This document shows positions 8,850-17,995 of a DNA stretch of 64,000 nt, one piece after another (position 1 is the stretch's first letter; each line of letters begins with the position of its first letter). Source of the DNA: Pseudomaricurvus alkylphenolicus (GTDB taxonomy: Bacteria > Pseudomonadota > Gammaproteobacteria > Pseudomonadales > Cellvibrionaceae). The position numbers and the translations under genes are program-made. The notes below the pieces were generated by a model, which did not search any database, was not told where the DNA came from, and saw only the letters and a list, made by a program, of their open reading frames with translations. The DNA lies in NCBI RefSeq assembly GCF_011683955.1, contig NZ_JAAQPI010000011.1:124001-188000 (forward strand). Reading direction: 5' to 3'.

Positions 8850-9518
8850 TTAACGGAGGCTCATAATCTGCCAGCCACGTGTCTCGGCTTCCTGGCGCAG
8901 GGCGTCGTCCGGATCAACGGCGACGGGGTTGTCGACTTCGGCCAGCAGGGGCAGGTCATTGATGGAGTCGCTGTAGAAGTAGCAGTCTTTGAGGTCGCCT
9001 TCGAAGCCATATTGCGCGCTTTCTTGCAGCCAGTCGTGCAGTCGGGTGATTTTGCCGTCCTGGTAACAGGGGGTGCCCTGCAGGTTGCCTGTGTAGCGGT
9101 TGTCGATGATTTCGGCGTCGGTGGCGAGTATGTGGTCTACCCTCAGGGATGCGGCGATGGGTTTGGTGATAAAGCCGTTGGTGGAGGTGATCACCAGCAG
9201 GTAGTCACCCTGGTCGCGATGCTGTTGCAGCAGGGCCTCGGCCTTTGGCAGGCGCATGGGCTCAATGACGGTTTGCATGAATTTGTCGTGGTGGCGCTTG
9301 AGCTCTGCCATGCTGTAGTGGGTCAGGGGTTCGAGTGAGAATTTGAGGTAGGCGTGCAGGTCCATTTCGCCCCGTTCGTAGTCGGCATAGAACTGGTCGT
9401 TGGTGCGGCGGTAGTATTCGGCATCCACCAGTCCCTCGGTCACCATAAACTCGCCCCAGCCGTGGTCGCTATCACCACCAATCAGGGTGTTATCCAGGTC
9501 AAATATTGCCAGTCTCAC
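8850..9518 (-). CDS. HAD-IB family phosphatase (SerB-like)
   Basis: A 222-residue cytoplasmic HAD-superfamily hydrolase. Motif I is FDLDNTLIGGDSD (nucleophile Asp9), motif II is LLVITSTNGF (the conserved Thr/Ser), and the C-terminal motif is YSDSINDLPLL with the Mg-binding aspartates. The IB subgroup includes phosphoserine and related phosphatases; the exact substrate is unknown. The gene is divergent from rppH. I recall the same HAD-rppH-ptsP neighbourhood in Pseudomonas, so it is part of a conserved block rather than an acquisition. Confidence 0.88.
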   Translation of the reverse strand: MRLAIFDLDNTLIGGDSDHGWGEFMVTEGLVDAEYYRRTNDQFYADYERGEMDLHAYLKFSLEPLTHYSMAELKRHHDKFMQTVIEPMRLPKAEALLQQHRDQGDYLLVITSTNGFITKPIAASLRVDHILATDAEIIDNRYTGNLQGTPCYQDGKITRLHDWLQESAQYGFEGDLKDCYFYSDSINDLPLLAEVDNPVAVDPDDALRQEAETRGWQIMSLR

Positions 9519-9759
9519 TTGTACTCCTCACTGCTTATTTGGCGCTCCCGCGCCGGGGGCACAAGCATACCCCAGGGGCGTCACCAAGTGTTACTAAAGG
9601 TGATGAATTCCCTTCGTCGGTGACAGGTTGTTTCTGGTAATGTTTCCTAAGTTATTGTCTCCATTGATGAATCTTGTTTGTTTTGGAACAATAGCCCTTC
9701 GCCCCGGAGTCTTTTCCGAGGGTTTTGCAGCACTGAGAGATTGGCTAAGGAGAGATTGA

Positions 9760-10308
9760 GTGATAGATGCTGACGGCTTCAGACCTAACGTGGGCATTAT
9801 TCTGGCCAATCGTGAAGGCAAACTGCTCTGGGCCCGCCGCGTGGGTGGGCAGGATGCCTGGCAGTTCCCCCAGGGGGGGATCAACGATAAAGAAGATCCG
9901 GAGCAGGCGCTCTACCGCGAGTTGTATGAGGAGGTCGGGTTAAGGCGCAAGCACGTCAAAATTCTGGCCCGCACCCGTGGCTGGTTGCGCTATCGGTTGC
10001 CGCGGCGGCTGTTACGCCACGGCTCCAATCCATTGTGCATCGGCCAGAAGCAAAAATGGTTCTTACTGCAAATGCTGGCCGATGATGATGAAATCAGTCT
10101 TCAGAATGGAGGACCGGCAGAATTTGATCATTGGCGTTGGGTTTCCTACTGGTATCCTCTGGATCAAGTGGTATCGTTTAAACGAGATGTGTATCGCAGG
10201 GCCATGAAGGAATTGGCGCCTGCCCATTGTGCACTGGAAAACCGTTATTTCGACCAATTACAAGCGCAAGAGGAGCGCACCAGCCCCACTGGCCTGCCAG
10301 GGAGCTGA
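9760..10308 (+). CDS. rppH: RNA pyrophosphohydrolase (Nudix)
   Basis: RppH removes pyrophosphate from the 5' triphosphate end of mRNA, which triggers RNase E decay. The 182-residue protein opens with the family-typical [14 protein letters not shown]. The Nudix box runs from [20 protein letters not shown] to VGL, with all metal-binding glutamates. Translation starts at GTG 9760, after AAGGAGAGA at 9748-9756. ptsP begins nine bases after its stop, and the two genes are usually adjacent in gammaproteobacteria. Confidence 0.96.
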   Translation: MIDADGFRPNVGIILANREGKLLWARRVGGQDAWQFPQGGINDKEDPEQALYRELYEEVGLRRKHVKILARTRGWLRYRLPRRLLRHGSNPLCIGQKQKWFLLQMLADDDEISLQNGGPAEFDHWRWVSYWYPLDQVVSFKRDVYRRAMKELAPAHCALENRYFDQLQAQEERTSPTGLPGS

Positions 10309-10317
10309 TCACTGCCT

Positions 10318-12594
10318 ATGCTGAATTCACTCCGCAGTATTGTTCAGGAAGTCAACTCCGCCCGGGATCTGTCCTCGGCGTTGGGCATTATCGTGCGGCG
10401 AGTGAAGGCAGTGATGAAAACGGAGGTGTGTTCCACCTACTTGCGCGATGGCACCGGTCAATATGTGTTGATGGCCACCGATGGCCTGAATCCGGCGGCT
10501 GTGGGCAATGTGAGCCTGGCGGCCGGCGAGGGGTTGGTTGGGCATGTGGCCCAGCGCGAGGAGCCGATCAACCTTGAATTGGCCACTGCCCACCCGAAAT
10601 ACCAGTATTTTGAAGCCACCGGCGAGGAGAAGTTCAGCTCCTTCCTGGGGGTGCCCATTATCCACCACCGTGAGGTGCTGGGGGTGCTGGTTATCCAGCA
10701 AACCGAACGACGCCGGTTCGATGAGGGTGAAGAAGCCTTTTTAGTCACCATGTCGGCACAGCTGGCCGGCGTGATTGCCCACGCTGAAGCCACGGGCGTG
10801 CTGGAGCGCATGGGGCAGCATGCACACGAGGCCAAATTCAAAGGTGTGGCCGGTTCGCCGGGGGTAGCAATAGGTAAGGCGGTGGTCATTTCACCCGTCG
10901 CTGATTTGCGTGGCGTGCCTTATCAGACCTGCGACAATGTCGATCTGGAGCTGGATTTCTTCCACGAGTGCCTGGCGAAGGCGCGCAAGGATGTGAAGAA
11001 TCTGGGCAAGCAGCTGGAAACCCGGCTGAATCAGCAGGAGCGGGCTCTTTTCGACGCTTATCTGGCAATGCTGGATGACGCCAGTCTCGGCAGTGAGGTG
11101 ACCGAACGCATCAGTAAGGGGGTCAGCGCCGCCTACGCCTGGAGTGAGGTGATTCTCGAACACGAACGCAATTTCAGCAGCATGAATGACGCTTACCTGC
11201 GTGAGCGGGCGGCAGACGTGCGGGATTTGGGGCGCCGGGTGTTGGCCTATCTGCAGGAGTCTGCACAGCACTGCCGGGTGTTTCCGGAAAACACCATTCT
11301 GGTGGGCGAGGAGCTCACCGCCTCCATGTTGGGCGAGGTGCCCAAGGAGCGTTTATCCGGTCTTGTTTCGGTGCAGGGCTCCAGTAATTCCCACGTTGCC
11401 ATTCTCGCCCGCGCTATGGGATTGCCGACGGTAATGGGAGCGGTGGATCTACCATTTACCCAGATCGAAGGCCGTGAGGTGATTGTCGACGGTTATCGTG
11501 GCAGCATTTACAGTGATCCCGGCGCCACGCTGCGCAAGCACTACGAGCGTATCTGCGATGAAGAGCGGGAGATTGTGCGGGGCCTGGAGGCGCTCAAGGA
11601 GTTGCCCTGTGAAACCCTGGACAAGCATCGCGTCCCGCTGTGGGTCAACACCGGTTTGATGGCCGATGTGGTTCGATCTCTGGAGCGTGGCGCCGAAGGG
11701 GTGGGGCTGTACCGGACGGAGATCCCTTTCCTGCTGCGCGACCGCTTCCCCAGTGAGGAGGAGCAACGGCTCATTTACCGGGAGCAGCTCGAAGCATTCG
11801 CCCCTCATACCGTGACCATGCGTACGCTGGATGTGGGCGGGGACAAGTCGCTAAGCTATTTCCCGATCGAAGAAGAGAACCCGTTCCTCGGGTGGCGGGG
11901 CATCCGGGTTACCCTGGACCACCCGGAGATCTTTCTTGCACAGGTGCGGGCGATGTTGAAGGCCAGCGAAGGCCTCAACAATATGCGCATTATGTTGCCC
12001 ATGGTTGCCAGCGTCAGTGAGCTGGAGGCCGCCAAATCTCTCATCTACCGGGCCTTTCATGAATTGCTGGAGGAGGGCTTCCAGATTGAGTTGCCGCCTA
12101 TCGGAGTGATGATCGAGGTGCCCGCAGCCGTATACCAGGCGCGGGAGCTGGCTGCTCGTTCCGACTTCCTGTCGGTGGGCAGCAATGACTTGACCCAGTA
12201 TCTCCTTGCCGTGGATCGCAATAATCCACAGGTGGCCGATCTCTATCAGGCTTACCACCCGGCGGTATTGCGCGCACTTCACCAGGTGGTTCGAGACGGT
12301 CACAGTCAGGGCGCCAGTGTTGGTATATGCGGCGAGTTGGCAGGGGACCCGGCAGCTGCTGTGCTGCTGATGGCGATGGGCTACGACGTGCTGTCCATGA
12401 ATGCCACTAACCTGCCCAAAGTGAAGAAGGTGATCCGCAATATCACGTTGCAGCAGGCCGAAGATTTGCTCGACGAGGTGATGCATCAGGAAGACGCTGA
12501 TTCGGTGAATCGTTGCCTGGAGCGTGTGCTGGAGCGCGAGGGGATGCTGCGGTTTACCGGCTGGCCCAGTGGCGGTGAATCAGCCGTACACTAA
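10318..12594 (+). CDS. ptsP: PEP-protein phosphotransferase of the nitrogen PTS (EI-Ntr)
   Basis: PtsP (758 residues) starts the nitrogen-related phosphorelay: PEP to EI-Ntr, then NPr and EIIA-Ntr. An N-terminal GAF domain (about 15-165), which senses glutamine in E. coli, precedes the EI N-domain (about 175-390), with the swivelling phospho-histidine in GSSNSHVAILARAMG. The PEP-binding TIM barrel (about 410-720) shows GVGLYRTEIPFL, RTLDVGGDK, and GSNDLTQYLLAVDR. The ATG at 10318 follows GGGAG at the end of rppH. It overlaps the stop of the convergent NRDE gene by four bases. Relevant to the nitrogen theme of the window, but it is a core gene. Confidence 0.96.
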   Translation: MLNSLRSIVQEVNSARDLSSALGIIVRRVKAVMKTEVCSTYLRDGTGQYVLMATDGLNPAAVGNVSLAAGEGLVGHVAQREEPINLELATAHPKYQYFEATGEEKFSSFLGVPIIHHREVLGVLVIQQTERRRFDEGEEAFLVTMSAQLAGVIAHAEATGVLERMGQHAHEAKFKGVAGSPGVAIGKAVVISPVADLRGVPYQTCDNVDLELDFFHECLAKARKDVKNLGKQLETRLNQQERALFDAYLAMLDDASLGSEVTERISKGVSAAYAWSEVILEHERNFSSMNDAYLRERAADVRDLGRRVLAYLQESAQHCRVFPENTILVGEELTASMLGEVPKERLSGLVSVQGSSNSHVAILARAMGLPTVMGAVDLPFTQIEGREVIVDGYRGSIYSDPGATLRKHYERICDEEREIVRGLEALKELPCETLDKHRVPLWVNTGLMADVVRSLERGAEGVGLYRTEIPFLLRDRFPSEEEQRLIYREQLEAFAPHTVTMRTLDVGGDKSLSYFPIEEENPFLGWRGIRVTLDHPEIFLAQVRAMLKASEGLNNMRIMLPMVASVSELEAAKSLIYRAFHELLEEGFQIELPPIGVMIEVPAAVYQARELAARSDFLSVGSNDLTQYLLAVDRNNPQVADLYQAYHPAVLRALHQVVRDGHSQGASVGICGELAGDPAAAVLLMAMGYDVLSMNATNLPKVKKVIRNITLQQAEDLLDEVMHQEDADSVNRCLERVLEREGMLRFTGWPSGGESAVH

Positions 12595-13385
12595 ATTACT
12601 TCTGCCGCAATGGCGGTCTGGCGTCTAAAACGCCGGGTCTCTTGTTCGCCTTCCCGATCGAAATTTCGTTCAACAAACTCAATCTCGCCACTGCGGTGGT
12701 ATAACACCAGCGTTGAGGCGCGGGTACCGTAGTCTTGGCTGTGAATAAATCGGGGTGACAGCAGCGACTCCCACTCCCGGTTGATGCCCGTATCCGGCAG
12801 TTGATTATCCGGGGCGCGCTCACGATTGGCCAACAAACCAAACAGATCTTCTTGCCGCTGCTTTAAGTCGGTCCAATCCCGCTTCAGGATATCAGTCAGT
12901 TCCGCCTTGCCGTTCATTACCTTGGGCCAGGGGCTGTCCAACGAGGCATTGCTGAGGCCATAAACGCCGGCTTCCAGTTGTTGCTGCTGGTCGGGGTGGT
13001 TGCCGAGATAGTGGAGTTCGTCCGGGCCGCCGACCAGGAGATTAAAGCCGTTGTATTGATCGGCTACCTCGGACAAGGCGTCAAAGTAAGCCGATGGTGA
13101 GAGGGTGCTATCTCGCAGATAGCCTACCGGCAATTCGCCACGAGAACGGGGGCGATCGAGCTGTACCCGCCCATCCCGCACATTGGTGACAGCCGCAAAC
13201 CGGCCGGTATCACTGATTCCCATCCAGGTGCCACCCGCCTGGCGATCCCTGCCGGCGAGAATGCCGCCGGCTTCACCCCAGGGTTGGGCGCAATCTGTGG
13301 GGCGCTGGAAAAATTCATCGCGATTGGCGGCGACGATCAATGGAAAGTCGGGATGGCTGTGAAGAGCAAACAGGATCAGGCACAT
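12591..13385 (-). CDS. NRDE (TANGO2-like) family protein
   Basis: A 264-residue NRDE-family protein, homologous to eukaryotic TANGO2. The family name comes from the motif seen here as AANRDEFFQRPT near residue 20. The start at ATG 13385 places Cys at position 2 (MCLILFALH), as is usual for this family and for N-terminal-nucleophile-like folds; an upstream in-frame start adds only three residues. Eukaryotic relatives are linked to haem and lipid handling; the bacterial role is unclear. It is convergent with ptsP, with a 4-base overlap. Confidence 0.85.
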   Translation of the reverse strand: MCLILFALHSHPDFPLIVAANRDEFFQRPTDCAQPWGEAGGILAGRDRQAGGTWMGISDTGRFAAVTNVRDGRVQLDRPRSRGELPVGYLRDSTLSPSAYFDALSEVADQYNGFNLLVGGPDELHYLGNHPDQQQQLEAGVYGLSNASLDSPWPKVMNGKAELTDILKRDWTDLKQRQEDLFGLLANRERAPDNQLPDTGINREWESLLSPRFIHSQDYGTRASTLVLYHRSGEIEFVERNFDREGEQETRRFRRQTAIAAEVI

Positions 13386-13482
13386 AGGTAACAAGCTTCA
13401 ATAAATCGCCCTACACCCTAACAGAAAAGCTATTCTCATTCAGTTGCCACTCCCCCATAATGCGCTGCTGCTTGGGGGACCT

Positions 13483-14289
13483 ATGTTAACGTTATTGCTT
13501 GTATTCGCTCTGGTTGGGGCGCTCGCCGGTCTGATTGCCGGCTTGTTCGGCCTTGGCGGGGGCGTGGTCATGGTGCCGGCCATGATCTATACCTTCTCAC
13601 TGCTTAACTTTCCCGAATCGGTCTCTACCCATCTGGCGATCGGTACATCCCTGGCCTGTATTGTCGTCACCGCCAGTATTTCCAGCTGGACTCACTGGCA
13701 GAAAAAGGCCATCGATTCCCAATTACTCAAACATTTGGTTCCTGGGGTGATTGTCGGCGCCTGGTTTGGTGGTGTGGTGGCCTCGCTGCTTGAGGGCCTT
13801 GAGTTGCAGTTCGTGTTCGCCCTGTTCCTGATTTTTGTTTCTGTCACCATGCTGGCCTCGGTAGCGAAAGATAAATTTTCTTTGCCCGGTCGTTTCGGCC
13901 TGGGTTCAAGCGCAGTATTGATCGGCGGCCTGTCCTCTTTGTTTGGCGTCGGGGGCGGTTCCATGACCGTGCCCTACCTGAGACTGTGTGCGGTGCCTAT
14001 GGTCAGGGCGGTAGCCACTTCCGCGGCGCTGGGTTTGCCCATTGCCCTGTCCGGTGCGGTTTCCTATGTGACTCAGGGGTGGGGGCAAGACAAATTACCG
14101 GACTGGTCTCTGGGTTTTGTCTATCTGCCGGCATTTGCGGGCATGGTTGTCTGCAGCGCGCCGGCGTCGCGGATTGGAGCGAAGCTGGCTCATCGTCTGC
14201 CCGCTGATCGATTGCAACAGGCCTTTGCCATAGTTTTATTGCTGATTGCTGCTGAACTGCTGGTAAGTGGTATGATGGCCTCCTCTTAA
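13483..14289 (+). CDS. TauE/SafE family inner-membrane permease
   Basis: A 268-residue integral membrane protein with about eight hydrophobic helices and the family glycine-rich loops [14 protein letters not shown] (near residue 22) and [19 protein letters not shown] (near 150), the two halves of an internal repeat. TauE/SafE proteins export sulfite, sulfoacetate or other small anions; the substrate here is unknown. The ATG at 13483 has GGGGGA upstream and starts directly with the first membrane helix. It is followed closely by lgt, an arrangement I recall in Pseudomonas, so its presence near a taurine aminotransferase 15 kb away may be coincidental. Confidence 0.85.
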   Translation: MLTLLLVFALVGALAGLIAGLFGLGGGVVMVPAMIYTFSLLNFPESVSTHLAIGTSLACIVVTASISSWTHWQKKAIDSQLLKHLVPGVIVGAWFGGVVASLLEGLELQFVFALFLIFVSVTMLASVAKDKFSLPGRFGLGSSAVLIGGLSSLFGVGGGSMTVPYLRLCAVPMVRAVATSAALGLPIALSGAVSYVTQGWGQDKLPDWSLGFVYLPAFAGMVVCSAPASRIGAKLAHRLPADRLQQAFAIVLLLIAAELLVSGMMASS

Positions 14290-14290
14290 A

Positions 14291-15232
14291 GTGACCCCTC
14301 AACAGATGGATTCCATATTGAACTACCCCGATATTGATGCAGTTGCGCTTTCGCTGGGAACCTTTGAAATTGGGGACTGGACGATTGGCCCTATTGAGAT
14401 TCACTGGTACGGCATCATGTATTTGCTGGCATTTGCCGGTGCCTGGGGGCTGGCCATGTACCGGGCTGGTAAGCCTGAGGCGGCAATCAAACGTCCGCAT
14501 GTGGAAGACTTGATCGTTTATGGTGCCCTGGGGGTGGTATTGGGTGGCCGTTGTGGCTATGTCCTGTTCTATCACTTTGAGCGTTTTCTGACTGACCCCA
14601 TTTGGCTGTTGCGGGTATGGGAAGGTGGCATGTCTTTCCACGGAGGTCTGATCGGGGTCACTCTGGCGATGGTGATCTATGCGCGCCGCATCAACGTGCG
14701 TTTTTTCGATCTTATGGACTTTGTCGCTCCCCTGGTGCCTCTGGGTTTGGGCTTTGGTCGCCTCGGTAACTTTATCGGGCAAGAACTCTGGGGGAGACCC
14801 ACCGACAGCGCCTGGGGCATGGTGTTTCCCAAGGATCCGGAAGCATTGGCCCGGCATCCGTCGCAGTTGTATCAGGCTGCTCTTGAAGGCTTGGTGCTGT
14901 TTCTGGTGTTGCTTTGGTTTTCCGCCAAGCCGCGCCCAAGAATGGCCGTGAGTGGTCTGTTTCTGGTGCTGTATGGCTGTTTCCGCTTCCTGGTGGAATT
15001 TGTGCGAGAGCCCGACAGCCATATTGGCTTTGACCTGCTGGGCTGGATGACCCGGGGACAGTTGCTGACCATACCCATGGTGGTATTGGGGCTGGTGTTA
15101 GTCGCAGTGGCGTACACTCGAGCCGCAGAGCCGGACCAGTTGGCAATGGCAGGCAGCAGTAACAAAGGGCACTCAAAGAAAAGCCAAAAGCGCAATAAGA
15201 GCAAGAAAAACCCTGAGGAAGTACAGGCCTAG
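14291..15232 (+). CDS. lgt: Prolipoprotein diacylglyceryl transferase
   Basis: Lgt transfers diacylglycerol from phosphatidylglycerol to the lipobox cysteine of prelipoproteins in the inner membrane, the first step of lipoprotein maturation. The protein has up to 313 residues and about seven membrane helices. It shows [10 protein letters not shown], the catalytic-region [11 protein letters not shown], and the Lgt signature [16 protein letters not shown]. The C-terminus ends in a Lys/Ser-rich tail. The start is GTG 14291 or ATG 14306; the latter gives 308 residues. It begins one base after the permease stop. The imelysin-like lipoprotein in this window would be one substrate. Confidence 0.95.
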   Translation: MTPQQMDSILNYPDIDAVALSLGTFEIGDWTIGPIEIHWYGIMYLLAFAGAWGLAMYRAGKPEAAIKRPHVEDLIVYGALGVVLGGRCGYVLFYHFERFLTDPIWLLRVWEGGMSFHGGLIGVTLAMVIYARRINVRFFDLMDFVAPLVPLGLGFGRLGNFIGQELWGRPTDSAWGMVFPKDPEALARHPSQLYQAALEGLVLFLVLLWFSAKPRPRMAVSGLFLVLYGCFRFLVEFVREPDSHIGFDLLGWMTRGQLLTIPMVVLGLVLVAVAYTRAAEPDQLAMAGSSNKGHSKKSQKRNKSKKNPEEVQA

Positions 15233-15320
15233 TGATCTGTACGGCTAATGCATCGGATTGAGCTGACAAGTGGCTGAACCCGGTTTGGCTTCTTCAGAGG
15301 ACAAAAATAGGAACAGTAAG

Positions 15321-16172
15321 ATGAAACAATATCTGGATTTGTGTCAGCGCATTATTGATGAAGGCATCTGGGTAGAAAACGAGCGTACCGGCAAACGCTG
15401 CCTGACAATCATCAATGCCGATCTGTCCTACGATGTGGCCGCTAACAAGTTCCCCCTTATTACGACTCGCAAGAGTTACTGGAAGGCGGCTATCGCGGAG
15501 CTGTTGGGATACATTCGCGGCTATGACAATGCAGCGGACTTCCGCAAGCTCGGTACCAAAACCTGGGATGCCAATGCCAACGACAATCTGATGTGGCTGG
15601 CGAGCCCTCACCGCAAAGGCGATGACGATATGGGGCGGGTATACGGGGTACAGGGCCGCAGCTGGGCCAAGCCGGATGGTGGCCACGTGGACCAATTGCG
15701 CAAATTGGTGGACAACCTCAGTAAGGGGTTGGACGACCGGGGTGAAATTCTTTCTTTTTATAACCCGGGTGAGTTTCATTTGGGCTGCCTGCGTCCGTGC
15801 ATGCACACCCATAACTTTTCCCTGTTGGGGGACACACTTTATCTGACCTCCTATCAGCGATCCTGCGATGTGCCCCTGGGATTGAATTTCAATCAGATTC
15901 AAGTCTTCACGCTGCTGGCCCTGGTGGCCCAGATCACCGGCCATAAAGCCGGAACCGCGTACCACAAAATCGTTAATGCTCACATCTATGAAGACCAGCT
16001 GGCCTTGATGCGGGATGTGCAGATCAAGCGCGAGCCCTATGAATCTCCGCAGCTCGAGATCAATCCAAACATCAAGTCGCTGGAGGATCTGGAAACCTGG
16101 GTGACCATGGATGACTTCGAGGTGGTGGGCTACCAGCATCATGACCCGATTGACTATCCGTTTTCCGTGTAA
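15321..16172 (+). CDS. thyA: Thymidylate synthase
   Basis: ThyA methylates dUMP to dTMP using methylene-tetrahydrofolate, producing dihydrofolate. The 283-residue protein belongs to the longer Vibrio/Shewanella-type ThyA rather than the 264-residue E. coli type. The active-site Cys lies in [12 protein letters not shown], followed by [14 protein letters not shown] (dUMP and phosphate contacts) and [13 protein letters not shown]. The ATG at 15321 sits behind AGGAACAGTAAG; an in-frame extension to 15270 is not family-like. folA follows 57 bases later, coupling dihydrofolate production to its recycling. Confidence 0.96.
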   Translation: MKQYLDLCQRIIDEGIWVENERTGKRCLTIINADLSYDVAANKFPLITTRKSYWKAAIAELLGYIRGYDNAADFRKLGTKTWDANANDNLMWLASPHRKGDDDMGRVYGVQGRSWAKPDGGHVDQLRKLVDNLSKGLDDRGEILSFYNPGEFHLGCLRPCMHTHNFSLLGDTLYLTSYQRSCDVPLGLNFNQIQVFTLLALVAQITGHKAGTAYHKIVNAHIYEDQLALMRDVQIKREPYESPQLEINPNIKSLEDLETWVTMDDFEVVGYQHHDPIDYPFSV

Positions 16173-16229
16173 CCGCCGTTCACAGCATATAAACCGTTTT
16201 CCCTATATATAGAAAGAAGAAGCGTTCGT

Positions 16230-16757
16230 ATGACAACACCCCGCATCGCACTCATCGTCGCCCAGGCAGAAAATCGGGTCATTGGCAGCGAAAACCAGAT
16301 GCCATGGCATTTGCCGGAAGACCTCAAACACTTTAAGCGTGTGACGATGGGTAAGCCGGTGGTCATGGGACGCAAGACGTTCGATTCCATCGGTCGGCCA
16401 CTGCCGGGTAGAACCAATATTGTCATCACCCGTCAGGGGGATTGGCAGTCAGATGGGGTCAAAGTAGCCTCCACGCTGGAACAAGCACTGGATCTGGCGG
16501 TCCAAGCTGCCCGTGAGAAATCAGCTGCGGGCGAACCGGTGGATGAGATCATGGTGATCGGAGGCGCTCAGATTTACGCCCAGAGCCTGGAAAGGGCTGA
16601 GCGGATTTATCTGACCCAAATCCATCAGGCATTTGAGGGTGACGCTCAATTTCCCCGGCTTTCTGAAGGTGATTGGTGCGAAGTGGCCAGTGTGCGAAGT
16701 GAGGCGTCAGAGCCTGTCTGCACGTTTGTTACTCTCGATCGTGTTACAAATCGTTAA
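16230..16757 (+). CDS. folA: Dihydrofolate reductase
   Basis: FolA reduces dihydrofolate to tetrahydrofolate with NADPH and is the trimethoprim target. The 175-residue protein shows the usual landmarks: VAQAENRVIGSENQMPWHLP with the catalytic acid (Asp in LPEDLKHF), the cofactor segment GRKTFDSIGRPLPGR, and the IGGAQIY glycine pair. The length is slightly above the E. coli enzyme because of a short insertion near residue 90 (AREKSAAGEP). It lies directly downstream of thyA, and an AGAAAGAAGAAG ribosome-binding region precedes the ATG. Confidence 0.96.
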   Translation: MTTPRIALIVAQAENRVIGSENQMPWHLPEDLKHFKRVTMGKPVVMGRKTFDSIGRPLPGRTNIVITRQGDWQSDGVKVASTLEQALDLAVQAAREKSAAGEPVDEIMVIGGAQIYAQSLERAERIYLTQIHQAFEGDAQFPRLSEGDWCEVASVRSEASEPVCTFVTLDRVTNR

Positions 16758-17209
16758 CACTGGTGAAAAAGGTGATACCTGGCCTTGTTTGTTAGTGCTC
16801 ACTATCGTTAGGCGCTTTGTTAGTGGCCGCTTATAGTCACCTTTGTTACTCATTACCCCGCAGGTAAAATTCGGGTTGTTACCCTCCTTGATACTTATTT
16901 ACACATATTAACGGACTTTCGGAATAACCATTGAATGTTTATTGCCGCTGGTATTAAATGGCGAGCTTCAAATTGCCGCCGAATTTGGTGGTTATTCGAG
17001 GGTACCTCTGGAGATCGTGACTTTTCCGGACGACGGCAGGGAAGCGCCGCATTTCAGCAGTGACGTGTATGGAGAGTACACCCATTGCAACGTGCGGGTC
17101 TGACGCAGCCATCGCTGGTGAGTCGTGTTTAAAAGTGGTGTCCCAAAGAAAAAGAGCGGCGTTTTGTCGCAAATTAGAGTTGATTGTACGTACCCACACT
17201 GGGGGATTT
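16758..17209. promoter_or_regulatory. Gene-free 450-base leader ahead of the TonB2-type operon
   Basis: This long interval between folA and the DUF3450 gene must contain the promoter of the six-gene energy-transduction operon. I cannot place a convincing -35/-10 pair or a Fur box. A TTTGTTAGTG direct repeat occurs at 16788-16797 and 16816-16825, with a partial third copy at 16852-16860. The DUF3450 frame remains open back to 17060, but that stretch is cysteine-rich and lies before the signal peptide, so I treat it as untranslated. Confidence 0.4.
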
Positions 17210-17995
17210 ATGAAGAAGCAGCGATTAAAAGCCGTGGCTCTGTCCACTGTGCTTTCTGCCGGCGCGCTTGTTGGAAGCGTCGCGCAGGCGGACCAGACGT
17301 TGAATTCCATTCTGCAAGTTGGTGAGCAAAAAACTAAGCTCGCTCAGGCCTCTCAGCAAAAGATCGATAAGATCGCTGATCAGACCGCCAGCCTGTTGAA
17401 TGACTTCAAGGTTGTAAACAAACAGATCGAAGGACTGCGTGTTTACAACGCGCAGCTGGAAAAGCAAATTGCCAACCAGCTGAAGGTGATCGGTCAGCTG
17501 GAAGAGTCGATCGAGAACGTCACCGTGATGGAGCGTCAGATCCAACCGCTGATTCTGAAGATGCTGGACGGTCTGGAGCAGTTCGTTGCCCTGGACGTGC
17601 CTTTCCACAAGGCCGAGCGTGAAGAGCGCCTCGAAATGTTGCGCAACAACCAGGAGCGCGCGGATATCTCCGTAGCTGAGAAATTCCGTCAGGTTCTGGA
17701 AGCCTACAAGATTGAATCTGAGTACGGTCGTAAGATCGACACTTATAAGGATACTCTGACCGTTGGTGGTCAGGAGCGCGAAGTTAACGTACTGCGCGTT
17801 GGCCGTATCGCCCTTATGTACCAGACTACCGACACTGAGTTGTCCGGTGCCTGGGATCAGCGCGCGCAGGCCTGGACTGAGCTGGACTCCGGTGAATACC
17901 GCAGTGCCATCCTCAAGGGCATTCGTATCGCCAAGAAACAAGCTTCTATTGATGTGCTGAAACTGCCTATCCTGGCTCCGGAGGCTGCGCAATGA
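17210..17995 (+). CDS. DUF3450 periplasmic coiled-coil protein of TonB2-type system
   Basis: A 261-residue exported protein. A Sec signal peptide with cleavage near AQA-DQ (about residue 26) precedes a long coiled coil (about 35-130, rich in Gln/Lys/Leu heptads) and a conserved C-terminal domain containing NVLRVGRIALMYQT. DUF3450 proteins are encoded at the head of TtpC-ExbB-ExbD-TonB-TPR clusters in Vibrio, Alteromonas and relatives, and are presumed periplasmic partners of the transduction complex. The ATG at 17210 follows GGGGGA and starts exactly at the signal peptide. It overlaps the next gene by four bases, indicating translational coupling. Confidence 0.9.
   Translation: MKKQRLKAVALSTVLSAGALVGSVAQADQTLNSILQVGEQKTKLAQASQQKIDKIADQTASLLNDFKVVNKQIEGLRVYNAQLEKQIANQLKVIGQLEESIENVTVMERQIQPLILKMLDGLEQFVALDVPFHKAEREERLEMLRNNQERADISVAEKFRQVLEAYKIESEYGRKIDTYKDTLTVGGQEREVNVLRVGRIALMYQTTDTELSGAWDQRAQAWTELDSGEYRSAILKGIRIAKKQASIDVLKLPILAPEAAQ

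Noticed and set aside
14003-15022. 339-codon minus-strand frame over the TauE-like and lgt genes
   Set aside because: It crosses two well-identified genes and has antisense composition.
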